From: Mixophyes australis
Lineage: Eukaryota; Chordata; Amphibia; Anura; Limnodynastidae
DNA length: 64,000 nt
Assembly: GCA_036250195.1 (NCBI GenBank)
Contig: JAVHZZ010000003.1
Location: 19,622,504-19,686,503, forward strand
Direction of reading: 5' to 3'
Under the pieces are notes generated by a model. It searched no databases, had not been told where the DNA came from, and saw nothing but the letters and a program-made list of their open reading frames with translations. The translations under genes and the position numbers were made by a program. Below are positions 22,975-35,072 of this stretch, in pieces; position 1 is the first letter of the stretch; every line of letters begins with the position of its first letter.

Positions 22975-23655
22975 GCTTTGGTTGTCTTTCTAGATTGGAT
23001 AGTTTAGGCTGCTCTCTTGGAATCATTGAAGATAATCGGGTTTTATTTAGGGTACGGCAGAGACGCGTGACTGCGTCATCAGACTGTTCTGCCGTAATGA
23101 GTCTCAGTCGCATGAGTGATGTAGCTTCAGATTGTTTCCTTGTTCATCAGGTAATTTCATCAATGGGCGCAGCCATTATGGAATCAGCTATTTAATGTGT
23201 TCAATCATTGCACCTTAGACAATCATACTTTTAGGCTGCTGCTATTGGTTACCTGTCCGTTAAAAGCTTCCTTTTCCTGCATCCTGTGCTAGTTATAGTT
23301 CATCTCTGCTAGTGTGTGCTTGTCTCTATAGTTCTCTGTTTTGATATTTTAAATATTTACCTTGGCTTGGATTCTTAATCGTACTCTGCCTGCCCTGACC
23401 TTTGGATTGTATTTAGACCTTGCTCGTACTCTGCCTGCCCTGACCTTTGGATTGTATTTAGACCTTGCTCGTACTCTGCCTGCCCTGACCTTTGGATTGT
23501 ATTTAGACCTTGCTCGTACTCTGCCTGCCCTGACCTTTGGATTGTATTTAGACCTTGCTCGTACTCTGCCTGCCCTGATCTTTGGATTGTATTTAGACCT
23601 TGCTCGTACTCTGCCTGCCCTGACCTTTGGAGCCAGAACGCAAAAATAATAGAGC
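22975..23655 (+). mobile_element. LTR-like remnant with 45-bp tandem repeat
   Basis: The CT-rich tail with a repeated ctctgcctgccctgacctttgg phrase is typical of the transcribed end of vertebrate Ty3 LTRs. About 5.8 copies of a 45-bp unit occupy 23380-23636. Because 45 is a multiple of three, every frame without a stop stays open, giving long false ORFs on both strands. Ends and duplication are not found. Confidence 0.5.
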
Positions 23656-23749
23656 AAGGTAGAAAATCAACGGACATATAGTTGAGGGGTTTCTATGCTC
23701 AATAATGTATATAATTATAAATTAAATGCTGACAGATTTATTAAAACAC

Positions 23750-25690
23750 TAGCTGAACTCCCCGGTGTTGCTCAGGTTTAAATCTTCAAGTTATGAAGTT
23801 ATCAATGAGTTGGATGTAACTGTCAACATTTTAAAAATAATTAGCAGCTTAGCAGCTCTTCCAACACACTCATCTGGTTGCTGCCCAGTGTCCTTTTTAG
23901 TTTTTATATTAAATGTCATCCAAATCCATGTAGTGAAAGGCCCAGAACAGGCTCCCGGTGTCAAAGTTCTGCCCAGTGTACACCAACGGGAGGTCTGACC
24001 GGGACTCCAACCACTCCATAAGGCATCCCAGACCATTTGCCACCCCATTGTGAAGTTTTCATCCAAATCAATCCAGTAGAAGGCCCAGAACAGGCTCCCT
24101 GGGTCAAAGTTCTGCCCAGTGTACACCAACGGGAGGTTTGACTGGGACCTCAAACCCTCCCCCAGCATACACCAACAGGAGTTCTGACTAGGATTTAAAC
24201 CTCCTAGTATGTCTTCTGAGATCCAATGTCTGTGACATTTTCGTCCAGGAAGTCTCAGAACAGGGTCCATGGGTCAAAGTTCTGCCAAGCGAACACCAAC
24301 AGGAGGTCCAACCTGGATTCTAAACCACCTAAAACCTGAGCAGGATCCAACTGGACCACCTTGCATTGGTTTCATCCCAATCAGTGCAGGGGTGTACGAA
24401 TGCAGGCTCAGAACAGGCTCCCCAGGTCAAAGTTCTGCCCAGCGTACACCAATGCTGTTAGGACCGCAGCTATTTGATAAGCTTTTAGCACCGGACTAGT
24501 AGCGTTCATCACCTTTAGTTTTGAGGTACTTGGATGCCCCCAGGACTTAACTCCGTTAGCATATGGAGCGCTCTGCTCCGTCTCCTGTGTTAGCATTGTA
24601 ACCACTGTAATCCCCGTTGGTCTACTGGAGGTGGAAGTGGGGCAGAGGGACACTGTTCGAAAAGTGCTACTGTGCATGTGCAAGCCCCTCATACCGAAAG
24701 TTCGGCTTTGCGCCGCCACTTCCATTAGAGCCTGCATAGTGAGCGGACACTGCAGTGTTAACTGCGCACCTACTGTAATATAACCAAAAGCAGAGTGTGA
24801 CTGGAGGCCACCTGATAGTAATAAGTTGCCTGCACTGATGTGCAGTACAACAGTGTATTAGTGAAACTGCCAGTATCTGTATATCTATATAAGTGCATAT
24901 CCATCTTTATAATACTGTTACAACCTGAACTGCTGCTGGACTAACAAGTCTGCAACTACTCTGAGTACCTGCATATATCTACTGTTATTCAATTTTTTAA
25001 AAAAAAGCAACCTGTTTAAGTTCAAAAGCGTTGTGGCTTAAAATCCACATTCACACCGCTGACACCTTTAATAACATCAGAAGGTATAACCAACAAACTC
25101 TATGGTACCAGAAGCTTATCAGAATAAATGCAGTGCAGGGTAGAGAAACCGGAAGACTGGAGGCAGAAACAGGGCACAGGCTTTGGTCGTGGGTCTGTAG
25201 CATGCAGGAAGGTCGAGGTACGGGCCAGAGGTCGGGACAGGTAGCAAACATGGTAATTTCAGGAAACAGAAAGGTCAAAAGGGCACAGGAGTACAAGTGG
25301 GGTCCAGAAAACAAGCCAAGATCACAACAGGAAAATCAGATCACAGATACGTGACATGCATTGAGCGCTATAACCTGCCTTAAGTACTGATGTGGACCAA
25401 TGAGGGCAGAAAAGCCCTAGTGTCAATTAGCCACAAAAGGCTACTAATTAAGGATATATTTTGCGCACACGCTCGGCTGCCTATCATGCCAGGATTAGGC
25501 ACTGTCTGAAAGAGTGTCCCGTTCACAGCTGAGGAGAAAATAGTGAGCTGTAGTGGCTTGGGGCACTGGCAAATGCGTGATCTGACCGGGACCCTAACAC
25601 CCCTAAAACCTGGCCAGGCTCCAACTGGACCACCTTGCACTGGGTTCATCCCAACCGCTGCAGGGATGTCCAAAACCGAACAGACAAACA
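23750..25690. mobile_element. Unclassified element with ~155-bp internal repeats
   Basis: It starts with ctagctgaactccccggtgttgct and ends in a short (AAAC)n run at about 25678-25697. The marker caaagttctgcc recurs at 23962, 24108, 24271 and 24427, spacings of 146-163 bp. The last copy is cut by the solo LTR at 24456-25571 and resumes at 25577. Terminal features suggest a non-LTR retroelement, but no reverse transcriptase is present. Confidence 0.5.
24456..25571. mobile_element. Solo LTR with exact 5-bp target duplication
   Basis: Begins TGTTAGGACC and ends GGCACTGGCA. AATGC lies on both sides (24451-24455 and 25572-25576). Removing it restores a repeat unit of the host element. The size is 1,116 bp and it has no ORF of note. 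CT-rich sequence on the minus strand suggests that transcription ran leftward, so this is probably a minus-strand LTR. Confidence 0.85.
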
Positions 25691-25697
25691 AACAAAC

Positions 25698-26176
25698 AGA
25701 TCAATGAATTTTAATACAAGATGTATAAATGGAATAACAAAACAAAGAGCTATATTTTTAAAACATACTAATACCCTATTTGTGTTCAATGTCATTAATC
25801 CCTGAACTTGAAGCTATTGTCCCACTGTATGGATCAATGTTTGAAACTTAAAGTCTATATAAAGAACTCATTCCTGTCTCAAAAATGTAAGTAAGTTTTC
25901 CCTAGCCATGTAATGTGATGTAAGGATGAAATGGTGGACATAGTGGCATGCCGTCTGTTCTGCAGGGCTATATCTTGTTTCCAGAAATGGAGCTTTGAGC
26001 TCACCATGGAACGCAACTGGAGAGCAAGGTGACAAGTAGTGGTGAAAGTAGTTCAGTACTCTTGCAGGACCGTAATTCCCAACAGGTTTTCATCCAGGGC
26101 TTTCCAGTATGGCAGGATACTTTGTTTGTCCCTGTAGTTAAGGAACTTGGCGATCACTGGCCTAGGGCAACTATTC
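25698..26176. other. No recognisable gene
   Basis: No supported ORF or repeat. Confidence 0.45.
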
Positions 26177-26181
26177 CTATT

Positions 26182-26767
26182 TGTCAGGCGCCGCCCGCTC
26201 ACTTCTGTGTGCCAGGGACGGACGCCTCTCTCTGCCGCAGGGCCCGTCCCATTGCCTAGCAATGGGATGCTCCTTAGAGTTCTATGTCAGCAGTCAGGAA
26301 CGCCTTGACCGCTCAAATCTTCTTTGGCCAATCAGGTCTGTCTTCTTCCTATTTAAGGAATGTGCTAGAGTTTTTGGTCTTAATCCCTGCGCTCCAACTT
26401 CTCTGTTCTGTCTGCTGACACTTCATATGGATTCGTGACTTTGATCTTTGCTTTCTCCTGGACTTACCTTTCGATTAACCCTTCAGTTCCTGAGTTCCTC
26501 TCCTGGTATCTGACCTGTGGCTTGTCGAAACTCCCTTCTGATTTTGCTTGGTACAGCATTGCTGCCTGGTTTTGACCCAGATCGTCTGACCTCTCTTTTC
26601 CTTCTGCTTTGCTGGTTACTGTTCTGGAGGGCCGTGACCTGCGCATCCCTAGCGGTGAAATCCAAACTCCCTTGCAGGGTCCCTGGCAAAGACCATGAGT
26701 CCGTGCCTCCAGATTCAGTAGAGCCAATACCAGCAAGTAGGCACTTTTCTACTTCTTCTGCGTGACA
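26182..26767 (+). mobile_element. Solo LTR with exact 5-bp target duplication
   Basis: Starts TGTCAGGCGCC and ends GCGTGACA. CTATT lies on both sides (26177-26181 and 26768-26772). A TATA-like ctatttaaggaatg sits near 26350, followed by a CT-rich transcribed part, so it reads plus. The TGTCA...TGACA ends suit a Ty3-type element. It presumably arose by LTR-LTR recombination. Confidence 0.9.
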
Positions 26768-26885
26768 CTATTTTTCCCAATGGTCTTATTCTATTGGCTA
26801 GTTCTATCTCTATTATCTATTAATTCTGACCCCGATAAGGTTCCTGGGACACCAGTAAATCTTAAATTGTTTCTCCTCTTCCAGG

Positions 26886-27368
26886 TCACCCATCTTTTCT
26901 AACATTGAGAGGATAGATCTGTTCTGTAGTTCCGTTGTGTTTTGTGAGTACATATAACGATACCTTCTGCATCGCTGGTTCCATCCAGTTCAACGATGCA
27001 TTTTGTGTAGATACTGAATGATGTGTTAACTTACGTTTGTATAGTTTACATATTTTTGGTCCAGTAAGGTCAATATAATAAGGGACATTTCCCTTGCTGT
27101 AGACGCAGCTGTCGAAAGTGGACCTTGGGCCTTGTTGTGATGGATTGGGGAAGTCCTTAAATAAATCTTGTGTGCGTTCTGGAAAGGGTCCAACGCTGAG
27201 AGCTACATATGCTTGAACATAGTTTCGATTTTCCCGATTTGTTATTTGGTGTTTTATTTTCCATAAGTCATTGGTAAATTGTCTAGAGGGTACTGCCAAT
27301 GTTCCCTCTATAAGAATTATTTGTCGACATATTGATTTGCTACAATGACAACGAGTGTTGAGAAATAG
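26886..27368 (-). CDS. Unidentified exon-like open reading frame
   Basis: On the minus strand the frame is open from a strong acceptor-like sequence (ttcatttttcactcag, ending at 27369) to a TGA at 26886, about 160 codons. It is not explained by any repeat that I see. It begins LFLNTRCHCSKSICRQIILI, is rich in polar residues, has several cysteines and carries NAS and NGT glycosylation-type sites near its end (NASLNWMEP and KHNGTTEQI). It has no start Met near the front, so it would be an internal or last exon, or a fragment of a retroviral or secreted protein. I do not recognise the family. Confidence 0.35.
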   Translation of the reverse strand, partial: LFLNTRCHCSKSICRQIILIEGTLAVPSRQFTNDLWKIKHQITNRENRNYVQAYVALSVGPFPERTQDLFKDFPNPSQQGPRSTFDSCVYSKGNVPYYIDLTGPKICKLYKRKLTHHSVSTQNASLNWMEPAMQKVSLYVLTKHNGTTEQIYPLNVRKDG

Positions 27369-27624
27369 CTGAGTGAAAAATGAATATTAGAATTGTACTA
27401 TTAACTAGAAAACACAGTTTTCTGTAACACAGATTAACGTGAGTGGGCAGGTCCGCCTCCACAAAAGCAGTACAGGTGGGTAGAGGACAAAACATGTTAG
27501 CGTATGAGCTGTTAGTATCAGCACTGTGTCTGACATGAAAATTTCAAGCTCTAATTGAACAATAACAGTGCACAGCCAGATACAAACTAAACAAGTGAAG
27601 AGTACAAGTCAACATATTTGATCA

Positions 27625-27850
27625 GCAAAATAAATATCATTTAGGAGACACTGTCCTGTTGTTCCGCAGATCAGGACTTTTCTCCTGTTTCCAGGACAGT
27701 GGGTGCTGTGCCCTGCTGATGGGTGCCACATCACTATCATCCATACCAATGGCAGGGGTGTGCAGCATTGAAGGGGTGCTTTTCTGTGCTTGGCGAAGGC
27801 GGCAGGCACACTGTCCCATTTAGGGACATGTAAAAGTTGGGAGGTATACA
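27625..27850. repeat. Dispersed repeat with inverted ends
   Basis: Contains cactgtcccatttagggaca and ends gttgggaggtata. A related catacctcccaa motif opens another fragment at 42978. Probably a nonautonomous DNA transposon; its ends are not resolved. Confidence 0.4.
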
Positions 27851-28545
27851 CTCATTATATAGAATCAAAGCACATGTATAACCACCAGTCCCAATTATTG
27901 CTTTCTGGTGCAGAGAATACTCAGGTGTTTATATAACCTAATATAAGGGGCATTGATACTGCTTGGTTACAATTGCTCCATGTGAAACCCTAGCTTCTGT
28001 ATGAGTCAAGATTGTAACTGTGGATATTACAGGGTAAATTGCCAACAGGATATGCTCTTTAAAAACTTAGCATGCATTTTTTTAAGCTCAATCTCACCCC
28101 AGGCCCCCAAGTTACACGCTCCCCCCAGTTATACGCTAAATTCAGAGCGCAGGATGAGGTGGAACATTGGATGAAAGTGTGTGATCCTGAGATTTTTCAT
28201 CTGTAGATAAAAGGTTACAGTCGGAAACATACTACTAGTGGTGGTTTAGGTGAATTGACAATTATCAATTGATAAACAGTGTCAGGTGGTGTAGGGGTAA
28301 AGACGGTTTCACTGTGTTGGGAATAGCTTTATACCTCTTAAAGAGATAATTTATTACCTCACAGACCTAACAGGACAAGCAATAGAGTGACAACCCTACA
28401 CAGGTATATGCCGGATTAATTATGTGTGATGAGATTTAAAATATATGGCAATTGCAGGCTTGTGAGGGTTTTGACCTTGTGCATGTTTTGAGACTGTTCT
28501 TTTGACCACTTCTGGTAGCAGGGTTGGACCCTCAGTTACCTCCCG
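27851..28545. other. No recognisable gene
   Basis: Nothing supported. Confidence 0.4.
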
Positions 28546-28740
28546 CTAATGTCTAGATGAAGTGCCCCTGGGTTGTAGGATACATTGTATAAACACCTCC
28601 AGGGCAGTAATCGTATCATCAGCTTGTTCTGTGAATAGTCCCTGGAACTCTTTGGTCACGTGTTGCAACTCCGCTCTGCTGGCCTGGGACACACCCTGGA
28701 TGGTTGTTCTCAGCAACGATCTTCCCCACGGGCCAGCCAC
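28546..28740 (-). pseudogene. Possible Ty3-like pol fragment
   Basis: A 64-codon minus-strand ORF includes RAELQHVTKEFQGLFTEQAD. It resembles the linker before reverse transcriptase in Ty3 polyproteins (E..L..F..LF.....). The surrounding 28.2-29.5 kb shows no further pol. Weak evidence. Confidence 0.3.
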
Positions 28741-29950
28741 CCCCAGCAGTGATCAAGGTCCGGTTGGATATTCCAAGTATAATTTGGTCAGAGTGATTAC
28801 GTTGAGCACTTCAATTGATTAGGGCGAAGTCACAACCTTCTAGAGCCGCAACCTCCCAACATGTACTAACTTGGTTTTCCCTGGGGTACTTCAATTAGTA
28901 GCAGACCTTTATCAAACACAAGAAAGGAAGACAAATGAAAAAGATTTCCCACCCAAAATTCGAGATATGCCAGCTAGCTAGGGTGGAGCAGTGAATGACA
29001 CATTGGGGGTTAACAAGGTGTAGGGGATATTTTACAGTATTTATGGGATTTTTCCACCTATGGGTGTTTTAAGACCTGGAGGCCATATGTTGTGTCCTCT
29101 GGGAGACAGGAGCAGTCATGTAGCCCCGAGGTGGATAGGGAAGGATTCCGGGGAGTAATACTTCTGTGTAGCACAAATTTATCACTGCTCTTAGCAAAAG
29201 GAAGTTGGCTATCAAGAGTGCCAGCTGTAGAATGCTATTGAGCTGTTAGATTCTCATTGGCTTTCCCACACTGCCAGGTGATAACCCTAAAGTGAGTTCT
29301 TATTGTCCCTCTTCATCTTGTCTACAATATAGGATTGCTTCCACGCTTTCCATAATTGGCCTCGTATTACGGGGTATGTAAAGGCGATGCCAGAGCATCT
29401 ACAAACCTTTGCTGGGACAAGGTGGCTGCCAATTTACCCCTTCAAATAGAGGTCCATCTTAATTGGGTTCTGTGACTGAGAGGAGGACTTTGTTAAAACT
29501 TCATCTCACATGATTATAGTACACCACAGAATCTGTATAATACATCCATGTCCTTTTTTTTTGTATTAATGGCCAATTTAGCGACCCAATTGGCATACAG
29601 AGCAAAGTCTTTCAACTCTACCAACCCTTTTACCATTTCCTGTGCTCCTGTGGCCCCCATACGGTTAAAGCTATACATCCACTTTTATCCATGCATGCTG
29701 CAGAGCTGTTACATCCCATCAGTGCAAGATAAAGGTAAAAGGCACACCACAACCCCAGCAGATGCTCTGTTCACACGTTCTACAAGACCTAGAGACAGAC
29801 ATTGGTCCAAATCTTGCAATGATGAGATCTAGTAAGAATGAAGCAGTCTACATACTCGAATTATCTCTGCATCTACAGTTAGTGGCTCAATTTCAATATT
29901 TGGCTTATGGGTAGAGATGAGTGACATTTCAAATTTCAAAACTGTTTCGC
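28741..29950. other. No confident gene
   Basis: Possibly more of a decayed retroelement. At 29912 tagagatgagtgacattt resembles the first bases of the hAT family at 32240, but no element follows. Confidence 0.3.
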
Positions 29951-29951
29951 A

Positions 29952-29954
<3 letters not shown>

Positions 29955-29987
<33 letters not shown>

Positions 29988-30370
29988 GCTTTATTTATAA
30001 GGCGCCACAAGATATCCATAGGGCCGTACAAGTCCAAACAGTAGACCATACGGGGTGAAACATTGCAGAACAATAAATCAATAATACCAAAACTCTAAAT
30101 GCTCCAAGCATAGCTAGTACAGAGAAGATGGAGCTGAAGAATAGGTATAGAGACAGGAGGGAAGAGGGCGCTGCTCATAAGAGCTTACATTCTAAAGGGA
30201 GGGCAAACAGACTGCAGTCACAAAGGGGAGTCGGTAGAGGGGATCAAGTGCAAGTGGAGCTAGTAAGAGGCTAGGGAAGAGAGAGATGAGGAGATCAAGC
30301 ATGGAGAGATAGTTAGGTTGATGGCTTGCAGGCTTTGAGAAACAGATGAATTTTAAGTGCCCATTTGAAT
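29955..30370 (-). mobile_element. LINE 3'-end fragment with (ATT)n tail
   Basis: A (ATT)n run at 29955-29987 is followed by ctttatttataaggcgccac and gggcgctgctcataagagcttacattctaa. On the minus strand this is the usual end of L2/CR1-type copies in this window. Confidence 0.55.
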
Positions 30371-32239
30371 ATTCTCCTCATTTCTTCATCTGAGTTTAGG
30401 CTTACATTTTTGTGAAGATACCAGGGTTTCTGGTCCAATTCTACCCGCTTCACTCTATCTGGCCCCCCAGGGGTGCCTTACTATGCCAGGGAAGCCTACC
30501 CCAATACCTTCTAAGGTTGTATAGTCACTCAGGCAAATGCAGTTTGAAAGTAAAACAATACATTTATTGTAATAAAAACAATTACTAAAATATTATATAC
30601 ATACAGTAAATAAATGCCAGGCAGGTTCACCACATAATCTGTCCATTACACCGCTAGCTTGAGGAATTACAGTCACTTGGCTGTCCTGACTTGACGACCC
30701 ATGGATCTGCTGATGTATTTCACTGGTAGAGAACGGCAACTCAACACCAGATCTTGCACCTTCCAGGAATCAAATCACAGAATGAACATCATCTTGCCCC
30801 CTGGAGTGGATCCTTATATCTAGGGTCAAATTTCTATTTGGTTTTCCCCTCCCTGGGCAAACCCCTGGCTCTCTCCCTTTAAACATTGGTGGGTGTTGAA
30901 TTAGGGAGTTGCAGAGTGAGTGGAGTGACTCCCCTGCGGTTTCCCAGACAGAATATCTCAGGGAGGAAAATGGGTAGTAATTGACCTTCCCCACCTCCAA
31001 ATATCAGATAACTTCTGAACATAACCCCTTACACTACTTTGTGATGTCACAGAATTTCCAGCTTTTCCATGCTTCCTGTAGAAAAAAGGGGGCAGGAATG
31101 AATGCAGTTCCAGCACCCTCATCTGTTTCCTGAACACCACCTCATCCTTACTCATAGCCCCCCTGGCTTCACTTTAAGGACAATTATTAACAGCTTCACT
31201 GCAATATCAACAATATACAATAAACAACATACATATTTACCATTAGCTACAATGTCCCCTTATCCACATGTCATTAGACACTGCAATTGTACTCTGTTGA
31301 GCCGTGGAACAAAACCAGGGCTATAAAACGTACATGCTATAATCCACATTTTATGAGAAACGAGGGACAGGCTGGTTAAGGTGTTATCAAACTCGTTTCG
31401 TCACAGTTTTCTGTACGGAATCACCCCTATCCATGCAGATTGACACTTTCATCCCACCTGTAATTGTAGACTATAAATTCAGAGAAATGTGGAATTTTAA
31501 ATACTTTGACGAATACCATTCTGCGGGACTTGAAATTCTGTCTGTGGAACTCCGCACCTCTGAAAAAAAGTCTTACACACATTCCACAGTTTTTCTACTT
31601 TTATCAATGACTAACGGTATAACAGTTTGCTGCTAATGATATGACTTGTTGCCACTGATGATGCCTTATGTCTCAGGAGGTGTGATGGTTGGGGGGATGG
31701 GATGATCTAATGTAGGCAATGTACAGGAAGATTCAGACTGGGACGTAGTCACAGATAAAACTGAAACAACTTTTACATTTGGGGGTTGTCAGGGATAGGT
31801 GTAAGTAGCAGATGATGATGATGGTGAACACCCGCTTGTAATTAGAGGTTTGCAAAGGATTCGCAGATGCTTATTGAGACTTTAGTAGACGCCTGACCAA
31901 AGATTAGTGTTTACCGAACATGTTGTAGGAAAGGTAAAAAAAAATGTTTTTTTTGCATGCATGTCGGGAAGTTATTCCTGCTGCATTAGCTGGGTTATTC
32001 AAGTTTAAATGATGCTTCAAAGAAATGACGTTTGTAACATAGAAAATAAAAGGTTTAGTTAGTAAGTTTGTTAGCAAGTTGGATGTAAGTTTCAGTGTGT
32101 CAGTTGACATGTGGACTCTTCTGCGTCTCATTCAGACCTGAATGCATCATAATCTTTTCCAATCACAAATTACGCTTTTGTTTGCTTGTTGTATCTGCTA
32201 CGCTTTATTTTAGAAATACAAACTGCACTGTATAATAAA
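30371..32239. other. No recognisable gene
   Basis: Short ORFs only. Segments near 30440-31330 could be an old transposon, but I find no ends, motifs or repeat. Confidence 0.4.
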
Positions 32240-32489
32240 TAGAGATGAGCGCACTCGGATTTCTGAAATCGAGCCCACCGAACGTTGCGGATCCGAGACG
32301 GATCCGAGACAGATCCAGGTATTCCCGCCAATTGCAAAACTGAAACTGAGGCTCTGAGTCATAATCCCACTGTCGGATCTCGCGATACTCGGATCCTATA
32401 ATTCCCCGCTAGTCGCCGCCATCTTCAATCAGGCATTGATCAGGGTAGAGGGAGGGTGTGTTAGGTGGTCCTCTGTCCTGCTATATCTC

Positions 32490-32945
32490 GTGCTGTTCAG
32501 TTCTGTGCTGTGCTCTGTGTTCTGCTCAGTCCAGTGGTGCTGTGTCCTGTGCTCTGTCCTTCTGAGTTCAGTGGTGCTGCTGGGTCCTGTGCTGTGTCCT
32601 GTTCAGTCCAGTGGTGCTGTGTCCTGTGCTCTGTCCTTCTGAGTTCAGTGGTGCTGCTGGGTCCTGTGCTGTGTCCTGTTCAGTCCAGTGGTGCTGTGTC
32701 CTGTGCTCTGTCCTTCTGAGTTCAGTGGTGCTGCTGGGTCCTGTGCTGTGTCCTGTTCAGTCCAGTGGTGCTGTGTCCTGTGCTCTGTCCTTCTGAGTTC
32801 AGTGGTGCTGCTGGGTCCTGTGCTGTGTCCTGTTCAGTCCAGTGGTGCTGTGTCCTGTGCTCTGTCCTTCTGAGTTCAGTGGTGCTGCTGGGTCCTGTGC
32901 TGTGTCCTGTTCAGTCCAGTGGTGCTGTGTCCTATGCTCTATCCT
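32490..32945. repeat. 77-bp tandem array, about 6 copies
   Basis: The unit contains ctgttcagtccagtggtgctg and ctctgtccttctgagttcag. Copies are almost identical, with starts 77 bp apart (for example 32611, 32688, 32765 and 32842). The plus-strand ORFs rich in Cys, Ser and Val are artefacts. Confidence 0.95.
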
Positions 32946-33064
32946 TCTAAGGGCATTGTTATTTCCCCATTATTCCCAAATTATAAAAAAATTCAAAAAA
33001 AATTATAAAAAAAATAACAAAAAAAGTAATTATAAAAAAAAATAAAAATATCCCAAAACAATCC

Positions 33065-33945
33065 TGCAGTATAAGTCCAGTGGTACTGCTATATTATAAA
33101 GTTCACTCATTCTGCAGTATAAGTCCAGTGGTACTGCAATATTACAAAGTTCACTCATTCTGCAGTATAAGTCCAGTGGTACTGCAATATTACAAAGTTC
33201 ACTCATTCTGCAGTATAAGTCCAGTGGTACTGCAATATTACAAAGTTCACTCATTCTCTAAGTCCAGTGGTACTGCTATATTACAAAGTTCACTGATTCA
33301 GCAGTATAAGTCCAGTGGTACTGCTATATTACAAAGTTCACTTATTCAGCAGTATAAGTCCAGTGGTACTGCTATATTACAAAGTTCACTGATTCAGCAG
33401 TATAAGTCCAGTGGTACTGCTATATTACAAAGTTCACTGATTCAGCAGTATAAGTCCAGTGGTACTGCAATATTACAAAGTTCACTCATTCTGCAGTATA
33501 AGTCCAGTGGTACTGCAATATTACAAAGTTCACTCATTCCGCAGTATAAGTCCAGTGGTACTGCAATATTACAAAGTTCACTCATTCTGCAGTATAAGTC
33601 CAGTGGTACTGCAATATTACAAAGTTCACTCATTCCGCAGTATAAGTCCAGTGGTACTGCAATATTACAAAGTTCACTCATTCTGCAGTATAAGTCCAGT
33701 GGTACTGCTATATTACAAAGTTCACTCATTCTGCAGTATAAATCCAGTGGTACTACAATATTACAAAGTTCACTCATTCTGCAGTATAAGTCCAGTGGTA
33801 TTGCAATATTACAAAGTTCACTCATTCTGCAGTATAAGTCCAGTGGTACTGCTATATTACAAAGTTCACTCAGTCTGCAGTATTAGTCCATTGTTGTTAC
33901 TGCCATATTACAAATTTCACTGATTCTGCAGTATAAGTCCAGTGG
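33065..33945. repeat. 48-bp tandem array, about 18 copies
   Basis: The unit contains gcagtataagtccagtggta and ctgcaatattacaaagttca. Forty-eight is divisible by three, so long repetitive ORFs open on both strands. It shares tccagtggt.ctg with the 77-bp unit, so the arrays may be related. Confidence 0.95.
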
Positions 33946-34015
33946 TACTGCTGTATAACTCCAGTCCAGTGCTACTCTCCTGTGCCGCATATAATTTTTA
34001 AAGGCTTAGCCGAGT

Positions 34016-34760
34016 GTGTGTGGCTTCGGGGTACACTCTCTTGTGCTACATATAATGCAGAACAAAAATTTGGAGGATAAAGTAGGGAAAGATCAAAACC
34101 CACTTCCTCCTAATGCTGAATCTGCTGGCACTAGTCATGACATAGACGATGAAATGCCATCAACGTCGTCTGGCAAGCCCGATGCCCAATCTCCTAGTAC
34201 AGGGCATGTAAAATCCAAAAAGCCCAAGTTCAGTAAAAGTAGCAAAAAGAGAAACTTAAAATCATCTGAGGAGAAACGTAAAGTTGCCAATATGTCATTT
34301 ACGACACGCAGTGGCAAGGAACGGATTAGGCCCTGGCCCGTGTTCATGACTAGTGGTTCAGCTTCACCCAAGGAACTAAGCCCTCCTCCCCCCCCTACAA
34401 AAAATTTAAGAGAGTTATGCTGTCAGCAACAACACAGCAAACAACTCTGCCTTCTACAGAGAAATTATCACAAATCCCCAAGGCGAGTCCAAGGGTGTTG
34501 GTGGTTGCAAAGCCTGACCTTCCCATCACTGTACGGGAAGAGGTGGCTCCTTCCACCATTTGCTGCACGCCCTCTGCATATGCTGGAAGGATCACCCACA
34601 GTCCAGTTACAGATTTGGCTAATGAAGGTGTGAATGTTGTACACCGGGAGGAGGATATTGATGTAGCTGGCGCTGAGGAGGATGTTGATGATTATGATGG
34701 AGACAGATACCAAATTGCCTTTCTCAATTTCTATTTATATTCTAGATTATATAACGGCTG
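34016..34760 (+). pseudogene. hAT transposase, N-terminal remnant
   Basis: Two overlapping frames (frame 2 from 34016, frame 1 from 34417) encode a Ser/Pro/Lys-rich, acidic, low-complexity region typical of the leader before the BED finger in ZBED-like hAT transposases (for example DIDDEMPSTSSGKPDAQS). No BED zinc finger is visible. The frame change near 34400-34450 shows decay. Function as a transposase part is inferred from the element and from the C-terminal piece at 35073. Confidence 0.5.
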
Positions 34761-35072
34761 AATAGTTTTCTATTTTACTCCTAGTGGAGAGGGTATCTGA
34801 TGCAGACAGATACCAAACTGCCTTTGTCCATTTCTTTGTATATTTGAATTTCTAGTTCTACAGTCTATGCAGGCTGCTTTTTTTATTTTCAACTACAAGT
34901 GTAGGGCGGGGGGGGGGGGGGCATAGATAGCCACCAAAGTAACGTGGTCCATTTAATTTCACTTTCTAGCTCCACAGTCTGTGCAGCCTGCTTTTTTAAT
35001 CTTCAAAGTATTTACAAGCCTTGCAATCTAAATTAACAAGAGGTAGTGACGTGCTAGAACTCCACCCTCTAT

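Noticed and set aside
27609..27851. 80-residue minus ORF with several cysteines
   Set aside because: It lies wholly inside a dispersed repeat with inverted-type ends shared with 42978.
33080..33886. 268-residue repetitive ORF
   Set aside because: It arises from a 48-bp tandem array open in several frames on both strands; no domain.
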